NCBI RefSeq assembly: GCF_048128805.1
Contig: NC_136003.1
Span: 21,839,340 to 21,903,339, forward strand
DNA: 64,000 nt
Origin: Centroberyx gerrardi
Lineage: Eukaryota; Chordata; Actinopteri; Beryciformes; Berycidae
Direction: 5' to 3'
In this document: positions 53,291 to 64,000 of the stretch, in pieces
Position numbering within the stretch: the first letter of the stretch is position 1
How the letters are laid out: each line of letters starts with the position of its first letter
Program-made: the position numbers and the translations under genes
The notes under the pieces: generated by a model
The model's input: the letters and a program-made list of their open reading frames with translations, nothing else
Told to the model about the DNA's origin: nothing
The model's database searches: none

Positions 53291-53360
53291 GCCTCTGCTG
53301 CAATGTTCTTCTTTTATGCGTCCTTCTAGCTGGCAGAGCGCGCTGCTGATTGGCTAATTG
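53291..53360 (-). promoter_or_regulatory. elavl3: elavl3 core promoter candidate
   Basis: On the minus strand an inverted CCAAT box (ATTGG at 53349-53353, plus strand) is followed about 30 bases later by GCATAAAAG (53311-53319). This spacing is classical for CCAAT/TATA promoters and predicts transcription start near 53287. A CAGGTG E-box lies further upstream at 53559-53564. Confidence 0.5.
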
Positions 53361-55124
53361 TGCAGGGAGGGTACTACATGGCAGCCATTGCAATGCGCTC
53401 CTCTCCCATTATCCCCTTCAGGAGAGATCACCAAGAGCCCCCTCCTCTCCCTCTTCCATCCCTGCCCCTCCATCTCTCCACTCCCTCCTTCTCACTGCCC
53501 TTCCTTTCTTCCTGCCCCCCTCTTCACACACACACGCAGAGCTGAGTGAATAGGGCTCCACCTGCACTTTCAGAACAGATGGGTGCAGCAGAAGACAGCA
53601 GCCTTGTCTCTCTCATTCCCCACACTTTCCACTTACTTCTTCCCTCAGCGTAGCCCCTTCCTTTCTCTCTCATCCTCCATTTACTCCTGTATGAAGCCAT
53701 AGCAAACAACATCTCTTCTTAGGTCTTTGTGTTTGTAAATAAAAGCGATTTTGTGTCTAGACTGCTACACTGAGTCCACATTTTAAGCTGATAATAAAAA
53801 AATAAGCAAAAATATGGCCGAATTGTGTGTGAGTTGTGGCCAAAAACAAAGCATGAAATCACTAAAGCAGACTAATAAGATGAATGAGTGGCTGATTTCC
53901 TCACCTTCCTACTGGCTCCAATTTTCATATGCAAGGCAGATGGCTAGCTATAGGGTCAGGTGCAGAAATGAGAATAGCAAATTAGCTAGCCTCTGAATTA
54001 ATTCATGTCCTTTCAGCGCGCGGTTGAGAAACGTTGCAGTTCTGATCAGGAAATACTGTGAGTGTTGTTGTTTTTCTCTTTGCTTTACAAACAGAAACAT
54101 AGCCAGCAGTGATTTTTGTGTTACTTTATGGCATCTAAGTATCCTCTTCCTGAGGAGTTCTCATCCCTCTTTGCCCACCTCCTACTTCTCCCTCCCTTGT
54201 CCCTGGCTGTGTGGTGAGTGCTCGCTGAGACAGGCTGTTTGGTCTCATCTATAATGCATCCCCTGCCCCGGGACATCATGTGTGACAAATGACCTATTTC
54301 TGTGCAGACCCCCATAGGGCCTTGACCTGAGGGGGTGTTCGTGCGAGTGTGCGTAAATCAGTGCGTGTTTGTTTATTTGTGTATGTGTGTGTGTGCGTGT
54401 CTAGGGTTGCTATTCATGTGAGGAAGAGAGATGGTAAAGAGAGGTTGTGTTTTGTGTAGAATTAAATGCCTGTTGTGTGTGTGTGTGTGTGTGTGTGTGC
54501 GGGGGTTGTTGAGTGCACAAGTGGTGCTGATGTGAGTCCTCCTGTAACAACAATGGTTTCCCCTGCCTCGCTCTCCCTAGCTGACCTTGAGGAGTCCTCA
54601 GATGTCTCCGGCTGCAAGGAGTGACGGTGGAAGTGAGCAAGTTGTTTGCATTATTGTCACTGGCCACCCAGTTGTCATGGATCTGTACTGGATCTGCGGA
54701 TAGATGGATGCTAGTCTGTTTTTTCAGATGAATGTACAGTACAGAACATACTCATTTCCTCATATCTGTCTTACTGTTTCCCCCATCCTCCAGTCCCTCC
54801 TTCCCAATCACGCTCTTCTTGTGTACCTCGCTTCCTTTCTGTCATTGTCCTGCAGCTCTCTTCCAGTCAGTTTCTGAACATGGGCCCTGTCTGATATTTT
54901 ACATAATTGCCTTACATAAGTAGCTAGCTCGGCTCAGAGCTTGGATGATATTAGTGGAGATGAATATTGCATGAGGAAAGCACTCGTTAAGCGTTAATAA
55001 GAGGATAGAGATGGAGCCCCACTGTCAGTCTGTCTTAACCCCGCCCCCACCGTTCTGTCAAGCAGTGACTCAACTCAGCCTGGATGCGTTGGAGCATTTG
55101 AGTCAGTTTGTTTGAGAGAGAGGA

Positions 55125-55127
<3 letters not shown>

Positions 55128-55166
<39 letters not shown>
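55128..55166. repeat. (TG)n microsatellite
   Basis: Pure TG dinucleotide tract of about 38 bases. Confidence 0.9.
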
Positions 55167-55167
<1 letters not shown>

Positions 55168-56398
55168 CTGCCGGTGTGTATGGATGTCTGAGGAGAGAGT
55201 GCGAGATTCAGTCATTAGGTGCTTGTGTTTTTTCCCGCTTTGTTTGCTGAATAAAAGTGGCTCTTGTAACACAAAGGCACCCAGGTCCGTCAACTGACTG
55301 CAGCCCCACTTACAGTTCACACTTAATGTGAATAAATGGGCTTAATTGTGGCCCCTCATTAGAGCCCTGGTTGGTAGCACGGCAGCTGAATCCTCCCTGT
55401 GGGTAAGAGGGCATTTGAAGCACCTATTGTACATAACTGAATCAAAGGATCAAGCATCGGTTTTGCTTAAAAACCTTTTTGTTATTCCACTGATTATTTT
55501 CTTATTGTTGAGGGTCCCTCCACTAGTGGTGATTAGGAGTCCTGTTGCAGTGGTTCTTCTGGTCCTGAAGGAACCCTTAGGTGTCCTTTTGTTCCCACTA
55601 AATGTGCCGACTTTCATTTTCTCTTGGCATATCATGGAATGCTACTCGGTGCCAGCAAGTCGAATTTGGAGCCTTTACAAAATGAGTCCACAGATTTTAA
55701 AGTTCATCAGCACACAGAGGACACATGCTAAGTGTGCTAATTGTACAATTATCGAGGGGAAAATGGTCAAGGGAGTGGAGAAATGCAAAAGTTTATTGTG
55801 AGTTTTGTTTCTTTTTTGGCAAACAAAATATAATTTCATCTGTTAAAAAGATACAGCACAACTATGACATTAACAATATAACAACAAAATGGTGGGTTGA
55901 ATGTCTAATTCATGATATATTTGAGCAAAGGTGATAAAATGATGATGATACGTTGGAAATTGCAAAAAAAAAAAAACTTGAGGTCTGAATTCCTTAGCCA
56001 AGCGTTTTCTATTTCACATCTCAATTATTTTAGTTGTATTACATCCAAATGAATGCCTGTTGCCATTGCCCTGCGGTAAGGTAGTGGCCTTGTCTCTCTC
56101 TGTGTGTGTGTGTGCGTGTGCATATGTGTGTGTGAATGACACTACGACAGTGTATTTGGGGGATGGGTGGGATGATCAAGCCCCAGGTCTGGTTAATTTG
56201 GTGGTCTCTCCGCTAGGCCTGGCTCTTGGCAATTTAGGGTTTTGTGGCAGCAGCAGTGCTGCTACTAGCTTTCAGGAAAAGATCCAGATTTAAATTAGCC
56301 TCTTTTTAAAAGGACATTTGTTGATAATGGCAACTGGCCTAATTCAACCCTTTATGTATTATTTGGCAATTTTCTTGTGGACTCCCTCATGGGTTTTG

Positions 56399-56493
<95 letters not shown>

Positions 56494-56516
56494 TTCTCTC
56501 TATCTCTCTATCTCTC
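56399..56516. repeat. (CT)n microsatellite
   Basis: About 118 bases of CT with occasional T or A substitutions; one of the longest simple repeats here. Confidence 0.9.
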
Positions 56517-58868
56517 CCTCTGTCTGTCTGGATGTGTTGTCTCTGGGCTATTATTAGAGTAGACAGGCTGGTGGGAGGAAGTCTCTGAAGTAGACGCCTC
56601 TTGTCATCTTTTTATTTATTGATTATATTCTGCTTTCCATGCGCCTGTTTAATTCTCAGAGTGCAGTTGTGTGCTTTTTGTATGTACAGTATGTGTTAAG
56701 TGCAAATATGGCTTATGTTTCACTGTTTCAGGCAATCTGTGTGTGCTATGTTCATATTTTTCGTGGGTAGGAAAAATCACACATTTACAAATGTGGACTC
56801 ACAATTTATATATATGTTGCTCATAACATTGTTTGTGCCATGTGTGCTTGTGTGAATGTGCATGCATTTCTGAGGTGGGGTGAAGAAGAACCACCCTGCC
56901 TTTGACAGGGACCATGTTTTACTGTAAACCTTGTTAAATACGTATAAAGCCATAGCTATTAATCTTTCATTTTGTCCTGTCTGAGCTGGTGTCTTGGGAG
57001 AGACCTTAAATACACAAAGCTCTTAGACGATCTCTGTTTTTCTCTCACTCCTTTTCCTGCTCTCCTTTCTCAATCTGACATGAAAAGAAAAACACAAATG
57101 TGACAGACAAAACTATACAGGATAATAAATACAAGAGGTGCAAGTGTGCCTGTGCCTTTTTAGCTGAGCTGTTTTTAGCTTCATGAATTGTGTAGCAGCT
57201 CTGACTTTTAATAAACAATAAATAATATAAAACACATTTCGTGCCTCTCCTAGATACGTTCTCATTGTACTTTCATGTAGAATTTGTTCCACGACTGTTA
57301 TCTAAGATAATACTTGAGAGAGAAAAAGTAGATCACCCAGATAGATAACATGGGCCGTCCAAATGGAATATGATAATGTTTCCTAGAGACACTCACTGGT
57401 TTAGCCATTCCACTCTATTTTCTCCCCCTCCATCTTCCTCCTTCCTCCTCTCCTCTTTCAATCTCTTGCTCTCACTCCCTGTCGTCCATCTCTCTCCCCC
57501 ACTCGGCCCTCCCCCTGTTTCAGTAATAGGAGACTTGAAATCAATAGCACATTAGTCTGGCCGGAAACTCCAGAGGAATTAAATATGAATGACTGAGATT
57601 GCAGCTCTACCTGCTACTGAGAGAGATGCATGATGGCTCATGGGGATATGCTTTTTTTTCGTTGTTCTCTCCAGTAAACAGTCAGGCCATTTTGTGCTGT
57701 TCTTCCAGCTTACCGACTGACCGGGCTATCTCGTTTTGTCTGAGATCAGTGTGCAGCGCTGCGGACTTTGATGAGTATTGTTGGGGTTGTCATTTTGTGC
57801 TTGGCACTGAACAGTGACCAGTCAGATAGCATAATTTGATAGAGCAAATGGGAACGCGCACGTCACAAAGCCGCGACTGCTCAGGAGGCAAGAAGAATCA
57901 GCCGGCCACACCCATCCTGCAAACACAGCGGCAGCAGCATTTGAATATGAAAGAGCTCTCTTTGGTTTTTAGCAGATTGCATCTTACTTTTTTCAACATT
58001 TCCTCCGAGTACAATGTGTGCTCTCTTTTTCATGAAGCTTTCAGGTCTGCTGCTCTGTACATGCATTTTCTATGCAAATTTCTTTACTTAGTAGTCTTCC
58101 ATTTTCATTAACTGGTTCACTATGTAAAGTGGAGTAGTTTCTTTAAGCATGCTGTTTGGCTTAAAAGCGTCATTTGCAAGGTGGTTGGGGAGCGCTGGCT
58201 GGTAGGAGGAAGGTAATATGAGGCAGAACGCCATTGCGTATGCTTCTGGGAATTGGTGGAGGCTTGGGCACCAGTAAGCTAATACACATGGATGATATAG
58301 AGGTAGATGTATTTGTGAGCTATATTTCATCCCATCAGAGATGAAACGGTTTGTGACAGATGGAGTGATATTGTTCCCCTGTACGGCCCATGAGTGCAGC
58401 CCCTCCTGCTTTCCCTCCCTGACAGATGTAGGGGGAGGACCACAGTGCACTTTTCTTTCTTTCAATTGATTTGGGTGCTTGAACCCTTAGGGACTGGAGG
58501 ATGGTGGTAGGATGGGGGGGTGGTGGTAATGGCGATGGGGGTTTAGTCATTTCCTGCAGCACAGAACCTCCAAACAATCTAAGGAGTGTACAGTAAAGAA
58601 CTCATAAACATGTTATATGCATACATCTGCATATATTCATACACAAAGCACTGTTATTAGGGGTGGGCTGTGTGCAGTGTGCTGAGTGGAACTGGGATGG
58701 AATATTCACATAAATCTTGGTTAGTGACTGACAGCATAGCATGCATCCATGCATGTAATGCAGGCAGAGGAGAAAGTGTGGCTGCTCATACCAGTGGCTA
58801 AGCCTTGTGTGTTGCCAAAATATATCATGGAAAGATATTTGATAGATTAGAATATTTTGAATTGTTTT

Positions 58869-58942
58869 TGCAGTTTAATAGTGAATAGAGTTTATTAGCA
58901 CATTTTGAAATTCATTGCAGTTTAATAGTGAATAGAGTTTAA
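58869..58942. repeat. Two-copy direct repeat, 47-base period
   Basis: TGCAGTTTAATAGTGAATAG and the following GAGTTTA-like bases occur at 58869 and again at 58916. Confidence 0.8.
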
Positions 58943-60458
58943 TCTTAGATACATAAATACATAGAGTTTAATTTGATTTTTAGCACAGAACTGCGCAATG
59001 GTTTTCTCTGTCTGATTAGCTCAATGTACCATTTTGAGGCTGGTGGAGGGGTGGGTACCAAGAGGTGTAGATTTGTGTGTTCCGGAGTAATTAAGCAGAT
59101 TTTAAGTGATTCAACAGTGATTACCTTTAGCCCCCTACCCTTTCAACTGTAGGATAAATTACATTAGGAGACTAACAGCTGTCCGGTAGCAGATGTGTCT
59201 TGTTGCCACACCTCACCCCCTGTCCCTGGAGGGGAAAGGTCAGCCCAGGGGTGGAGGTTAAAGCAGAGATTCTCCTGAAGATGCTACATGTTGATGCTTT
59301 GAGGGTAACAAGCAAATGAGCATCTGCCTTCCCCTCATACAGGGAACCGCCTCGAGATTAGAATTAGCATTATTGATTGCTGTAGTCAGTCTGGGTTAAT
59401 TCCTCCATCCTCCATAGACGGCAGCTGAACCATCAGGATGATCTGTGCAATTATTTCCTATTTTTTACCTTAAAAAAAACTTTTTATTCCTCCTAAATTC
59501 ACTCACAAAAGCCATCTATCATCTTTCTGTGGTTGGTAAATTGTTGGTCTTTTTCATATGCAAAAGGCATTGTGTGTTTGTCCTTCCGTTTTTGGGACTT
59601 AATGTTGTTAAAGTCTTTATTGCTGCTGGAGTAATGTCCTGGAACCAGGCCACAGTAAGAAAGTGGTTAATGATTTTAATAGGACTCCCCGGCGGGGCGG
59701 GATAGAGAGGGGGCGTGCTCTGGGCACGGGCGCGTGGCGGCTGAGCAGGTGGATGACGGGCAGCTGAGGAGTGGGCTTGAGGGGAGGGGGGGCATCCATT
59801 TTGGAGGACTCTTGGGGTTGAGAGAAACCCTGAAAAAAGGCAACCCCATCTGGAACTGAGGTGGGGGCTCTGGTGTGAAAGAGATCTAGTGGGTGGTGTC
59901 TGACACTCTCTCTTTTGTTCTTTGGTAACGCAGCGGTGATGGTGGTGGTGGTGGGGGGGCTCTCTCTGCTGTGGGGGCAGGGCGCTCAAACAATAGTGCT
60001 GATCTAGGAATTGAAAGCCTTCGATGAACAGAGAGGCAAGGAGGGAGGCAGCGAAGGTGGGGAAGGAGGGATAAAGAAGGCATGGGTTTGTTCTGGACAC
60101 TTACAGTAGGTGGGTTTTCCAACAATGCAAGGACACCGCAATGTCACAGCAAACATATACCCACTCAGAAATTCAGATTGACATGTTTGTTAGAAAAATG
60201 CATAAATATGTATATTTATTCAGGTCAGGTTGATAGGACTGTCTGGGCTTGTATCCATATATGAATGCCAGTGAAAGGCACAGTGCAAAGAACAATATTA
60301 TATTCCATTAATTAGCAAATCTATGATGGAAAGAACTGTTGTGACCAGTTGTGTTTCTCACATGAAAAGCTTAAATTACAGTGTATTACCATTTGCTGAA
60401 CCTTGGAGCAGCAGAGAAGGAAAGATGAGTTTTGGCATTGTGGTGGCAGCGGGCCTAT

Positions 60459-60464
<6 letters not shown>

Positions 60465-60503
<39 letters not shown>
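60465..60503. repeat. (GA)n microsatellite
   Basis: Pure GA tract. Confidence 0.9.
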
Positions 60504-60507
<4 letters not shown>

Positions 60508-61769
60508 TGAGCTTCATTTATTTTCATTATCAGTGTCTACAGGCCAGACTCGTGCCTGCTGCGCGCTCTGATGCTGCTCTGACTGCTGCTCCATGCATAA
60601 ACATATATCCCCGAGACGTCTGTCCTTGCTCAGCTACAGCCAAGCCTCTGTCACACAAGGTTAATTTCCCCTCAGCCTCCCCCCCCTCCATTTTTCACAT
60701 CTCTCCTATACAATACATGCCATTCATCAGCCATCTTGCAGAGGCTGGCCTGAGTACCTGCAGCAGCTCTCCAGGGTGCTGAATAGGAGGACCGAGGGGC
60801 AGAGGGAGGGAGCGGTGGGGGTAGGGCTGCAGCAGGCACGTTTGGCTGTATGATTTCCTCATCGCAGGCGTGGGGGTAGGGAGGGATGGCGGGCAGGCAG
60901 GGGGGGAAGATGCAGACCTGCCATTACGGTAAATTGACACGTTTTTCCACAGTTACTATAAAAGCCACTCTTCATTTGAGGCAGAGAGGGAGACCAGTGA
61001 AATACAGTTTTTTTTTTTTACATTTTTTCCCACATTTAAGAATGAAATCCCCACCACATAGCAGACCTGCGACCTCACAACCTCCTATAGCTGCTGTTTG
61101 ACAAATGTGAGGTATTTGTTTAATTATATATAATTGGTTCACTAAACTGCCTCTCAGTCACTCTTAGACAGTAAGCCAATATACAAGGCTATAGCTATAT
61201 TTCCTCTCCTGCAAGAAGTCAAATGTGAGGACTGAGTCTTGGAGCAAGCACTGAGCACGCAAGGCTTCCTTTCTCCAACAACCATGGTGAACAGCACCAC
61301 CTGCTGGTTTAGTGGTGGTATAACACCCTCTGCTGTCTGGTGAAATTACAGAAATGGCCACAGTGTGCAGTCCACTAGATGTTGCTGTTGTGCATTTTCT
61401 TTAAGTGCCTAGAATGGACATGAACAATAGAATCGTCCTTGTGATTTGAAAGTAGTACACAGTCAAGAGAGTATGAAATCATCTCCCAATTAAACACAAT
61501 ATTTCATGCCATTTGGTTTCTTGGGTGAATATAGACTGCCTTCACAGTCAACTGTAAATCAAGTCATGGTGAAAGTAGTAGTTGTCTAACTTCTCTGGCC
61601 TGCTTCCTTAATTTTATACTGAAATGAAACCAGTGAAACCCTAAACTGTGGAAGATACGTGCCGCTCTCTGTTGTGTCAAGTCACTTCAAACCGGTCAGG
61701 TGAGATTTCTGCATGAACAGATGGTAGACAGTAACGGACAGCTGAGTCAAGCCAGCGAGGAAAGTACTA

Positions 61770-62160
61770 GAATAAGACCGGAAGTAATGCGATCTGTCTT
61801 CAAAATATAAGCGTGCACTTGGTCCCTTTTTTAAATGAAAAAGAATAATAATGTAGTGGGGTGTATGGAGTTACAAGATTGAATTGTATCAAAATACCCA
61901 GTTGGAATTATTTCATGCTGTGAAACTGTGGATGTAAAACGCTATATAGATAATATTATATCATTGCGCATATTTATCATAATGACTCTGTCTTATGGCT
62001 GCGTAAATTTAAGGCTATGGAAGTTAATATTTGATTACTTGAATATTCTTGAATATGAAAAAGAATTAAAACGATGTACTGGGCTTTTATTTTGAAAGTT
62101 ACTGCCGGAAGTTATATTTGTATTGCGGCTGTCTTGACGCTAGCTTAACGGACAACCTCC
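61770..62160 (+). promoter_or_regulatory. dock6: dock6 promoter candidate
   Basis: Two consensus ETS sites, CCGGAAGT, lie at 61778-61785 and 62105-62112, upstream of the first exon. ETS sites of this form are typical of TATA-less promoters. The start of transcription is not fixed. Confidence 0.4.
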
Positions 62161-62323
62161 GCGGTTCAGCTCCCAGCCGCTAGGAGGAACAAGGGATCCC
62201 AGCGTGGAGAAGGAAGCGGTCTGACTCCTCAGCCCCACACAGGACGGGACAGAGCCAACACACAGGAGGAGGGAGAATACTTTCAATTTGACTTCGAAGA
62301 GTTTCTCTACATGGGGACACGAA

Positions 62324-62373
62324 ATGACATCTACAGCGAGCGAAAGGAGGGCGTTTGCTCATAAAATCAACCG
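62324..62373 (+). CDS. dock6: dock6 first coding exon (partial gene)
   Basis: Encodes MTSTASERRAFAHKIN plus two bases of Arg, then donor CG|GTGAGA. SERRAFAHKINR is the start of DOCK6; DOCK7 has ERRAFAQKISR. DOCK6 is a DOCK-C family guanine nucleotide exchange factor for Rac1 and Cdc42 that acts in cytoskeletal remodelling and axon growth. Its DHR1 and DHR2 domains must lie beyond the window. The human gene is also on 19p13.2. The start has G at -3. A second ATG at 62311 opens an overlapping upstream frame. Upstream GC-rich sequence (about 62115-62323) is probably 5' UTR. Confidence 0.85.
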
Positions 62374-64000
62374 GTGAGACTCGCGGTTGTTTACAGAACT
62401 TATTTTATGGTGTAGTGCCGGTTGCTATGTGCGATAGTGACCTGCTGGACAGACGGAAGGTAGCCAGTATGCTAGGATTTGTTGGGTATTGATCATAAAC
62501 CGTTTATGATAAACATGGTTCTAGGCTAAAACTGAGGTAAATCAAAGCAGTTTAGTCTATGTTTACGAGAATGATCATTCACACTGCCAAGAGTTTCATT
62601 ATCAGCCTATTTTGTATGATAAATCGCGGTATCGGAGTGTGTGAACGCATGATTATCAACAATGATTTGACTACTCGCCAGTGAGTGCTAGTCTGTGAAG
62701 CTAATGGCTACTCTAATGTACTAAAGAAAAATCTCATTGCGGAGATGGGATTATTGAACCATGGTAATAATGGTAATATCTAGCAACATGCTTTACACCA
62801 ATCAAATTGGATCAAACTGACAATAAGAAACGTCCTTATGCTCCTGGCTCTCTTATTGAACCTGTTTCCACTCGTCCTAAAACTGGCCTATATTCCAAAC
62901 TGGTTCTGCTCCCATAATAAAAGTTATGGCACTGCATGGAACAAGCAATCTTGTCGCCCATATTAAAGAAAACAGGAACTACTGATCAGATTCCAGCAGG
63001 CATCACTGATGCATATCATGTCTGTGAACTGACTATTTGAAAGCATGCTTTAACAACACTTATGCTTGAGGAACAAGCTGTCATACGGAATAAACTGTGA
63101 TAGTTTCAGCCAAGTGAGTCCCTGTTTGCTGTGATAATGGAGCTCTTCAAAACAACTGTTTTGTTAGGCCATGATTTACCTATCACCACTCCACTGACCC
63201 TTCATCATCTTCATTTCATAAGTAGTCTTTCTCGTCAAGAATCAGCCTTTTGACCAAGATCGCCCCTCCAGAAGCCTGTGAGAAAACAAACAGGTTAACA
63301 TATTCTTGTCACGGTCCTGCAAGTGAGCATGTTCTTACCCCAGCGACAAACTTACTGAAGTAGAGCAAGAACTGTAGATATGTAAACATTGGACCAGGCT
63401 GCATCATGCTGTGGGCTCACTTTAGTTTTCATAGAGCATGGTATGGTATGCTCTACCTACCTGCTTTAATTCAAGGCAACAAGGTGTCCTGTGAGTGACT
63501 TTATCTGCCTGCAGCTTGTCACTGCTGTTCCTAGATCCTAGAGTGATATTGGTTTCATTGATCGGCCTCCTACTGCATTCCCGTAGTGTCTGTCCTGTCC
63601 TTAGTGGGACCCAGACCATTGTTCAGTCCCGGATACAGGAAAGGGTGGGTTGGGGTGTTCCGGCTATTACCCTTGAATTCAAGAGCTTTCCTATTTCCTG
63701 TTTTAAAGGGAGGTGTATAGAGCTGCAGAAATTGTTTCCACATCTTTTGAGGATATGTGTGAGTATAGTGTCAGCCCATAAAGTTTAAACATGCAAGTGA
63801 GGCAACCGCTAAATTGGCTTTATTTCATCGCCAGGATGTTAAAGAGCCTAGCTGTTTCTTAGAGATAGGGGTTACATAAAGCAGTGAGCTAGGCTACATT
63901 TGGGTGCCTCTTCCTCTCTTGGCCCTACAACCCTGGTATTTGTGTATATATGGAATGAAGACATGCTATGTGATCATGACTTGGGAAAGGTTGAAGCCTT
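62374..64000 (+). other. dock6: dock6 intron 1 (continues past the window)
   Basis: No second exon with DOCK similarity (expected TVAAEVRKQ) was found before the window ends. Confidence 0.75.

Larger units (their letters stand above)
53361..62100. other. Intergenic region between elavl3 and dock6 (divergent)
   Basis: 8.7 kb with no exon that could be supported. It contains microsatellites at about 54474-54500, 55128-55166, 56399-56516 and 60465-60503, and a 47-base tandem duplication at 58869-58942. Both flanking genes point away from it, so it may hold shared or neuron-specific regulatory DNA. Confidence 0.6.

Noticed and set aside
55346-55801. 151-residue hydrophobic plus-strand open frame
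   Set aside because: It has a hydrophobic stretch but no recognisable family, and the region is AT-rich with a nearby homopolymer. A chance frame is more likely.
58088-58465. 125-residue minus-strand open frame
   Set aside because: No domain or homology was recognised, and there are no flanking gene signals.
59519-60100. 193-residue minus-strand open frame in the elavl3-dock6 spacer
   Set aside because: Low-complexity (His, Pro, Arg runs), overlaps other frames, no recognised family and no splice context.

Overview
This is a vertebrate nuclear segment, almost certainly from a teleost fish and probably a percomorph. The evidence is spliced genes with GT-AG introns, compact introns, abundant dinucleotide microsatellites, and fish-type transposon remnants. 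The predicted proteins resemble fish versions; the elavl3 N-terminus, for example, reads [15 protein letters not shown]. Four protein-coding genes can be read exon by exon. No rRNA, tRNA, CRISPR array or prokaryotic feature was seen.

Layout. (1) Positions 1-3300 hold no recognisable gene, only simple repeats. (2) About 3480-23655, plus strand: pde4a, a cAMP-specific phosphodiesterase. Fifteen coding exons give a 760-residue long form (UCR1, UCR2, catalytic domain). An internal first exon at 11809-12057 gives a 619-residue supershort form that carries the membrane-targeting motif of mammalian PDE4A1. (3) About 24600-32700, plus strand: prkcsh, the beta subunit of ER glucosidase II (531 residues, 16 coding exons, an intron in the 3' UTR, C-terminus HEEL). 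(4) About 53287 down to roughly 33370, minus strand: elavl3 (HuC), a neuronal RNA-binding protein. Seven coding exons include a 9-nt first coding exon and a 39-nt cassette exon, and the 3' UTR is probably long. prkcsh and elavl3 converge tail to tail. (5) 53.4-62.1 kb is intergenic. (6) From about 62.1 kb, plus strand: the first exon of dock6 (16 codons plus two bases), with its first intron running off the window.

The genes do not form a pathway. Their human counterparts all lie on 19p13.2, and PRKCSH and ELAVL3 are tail-to-tail neighbours there too, so the window looks like an ancient synteny block. The introns hold remnants of LINE, TTAA-target and hAT-type elements. No unknown gene system was found. 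The most interesting points are an ACG codon where mammalian PDE4A1 has its start ATG, the HEEL ER-retrieval signal, the elavl3 cassette exon and REST-like motif, the uORF overlapping the dock6 start, and the nested transposons with a perfect cAMP response element palindrome inside pde4a.
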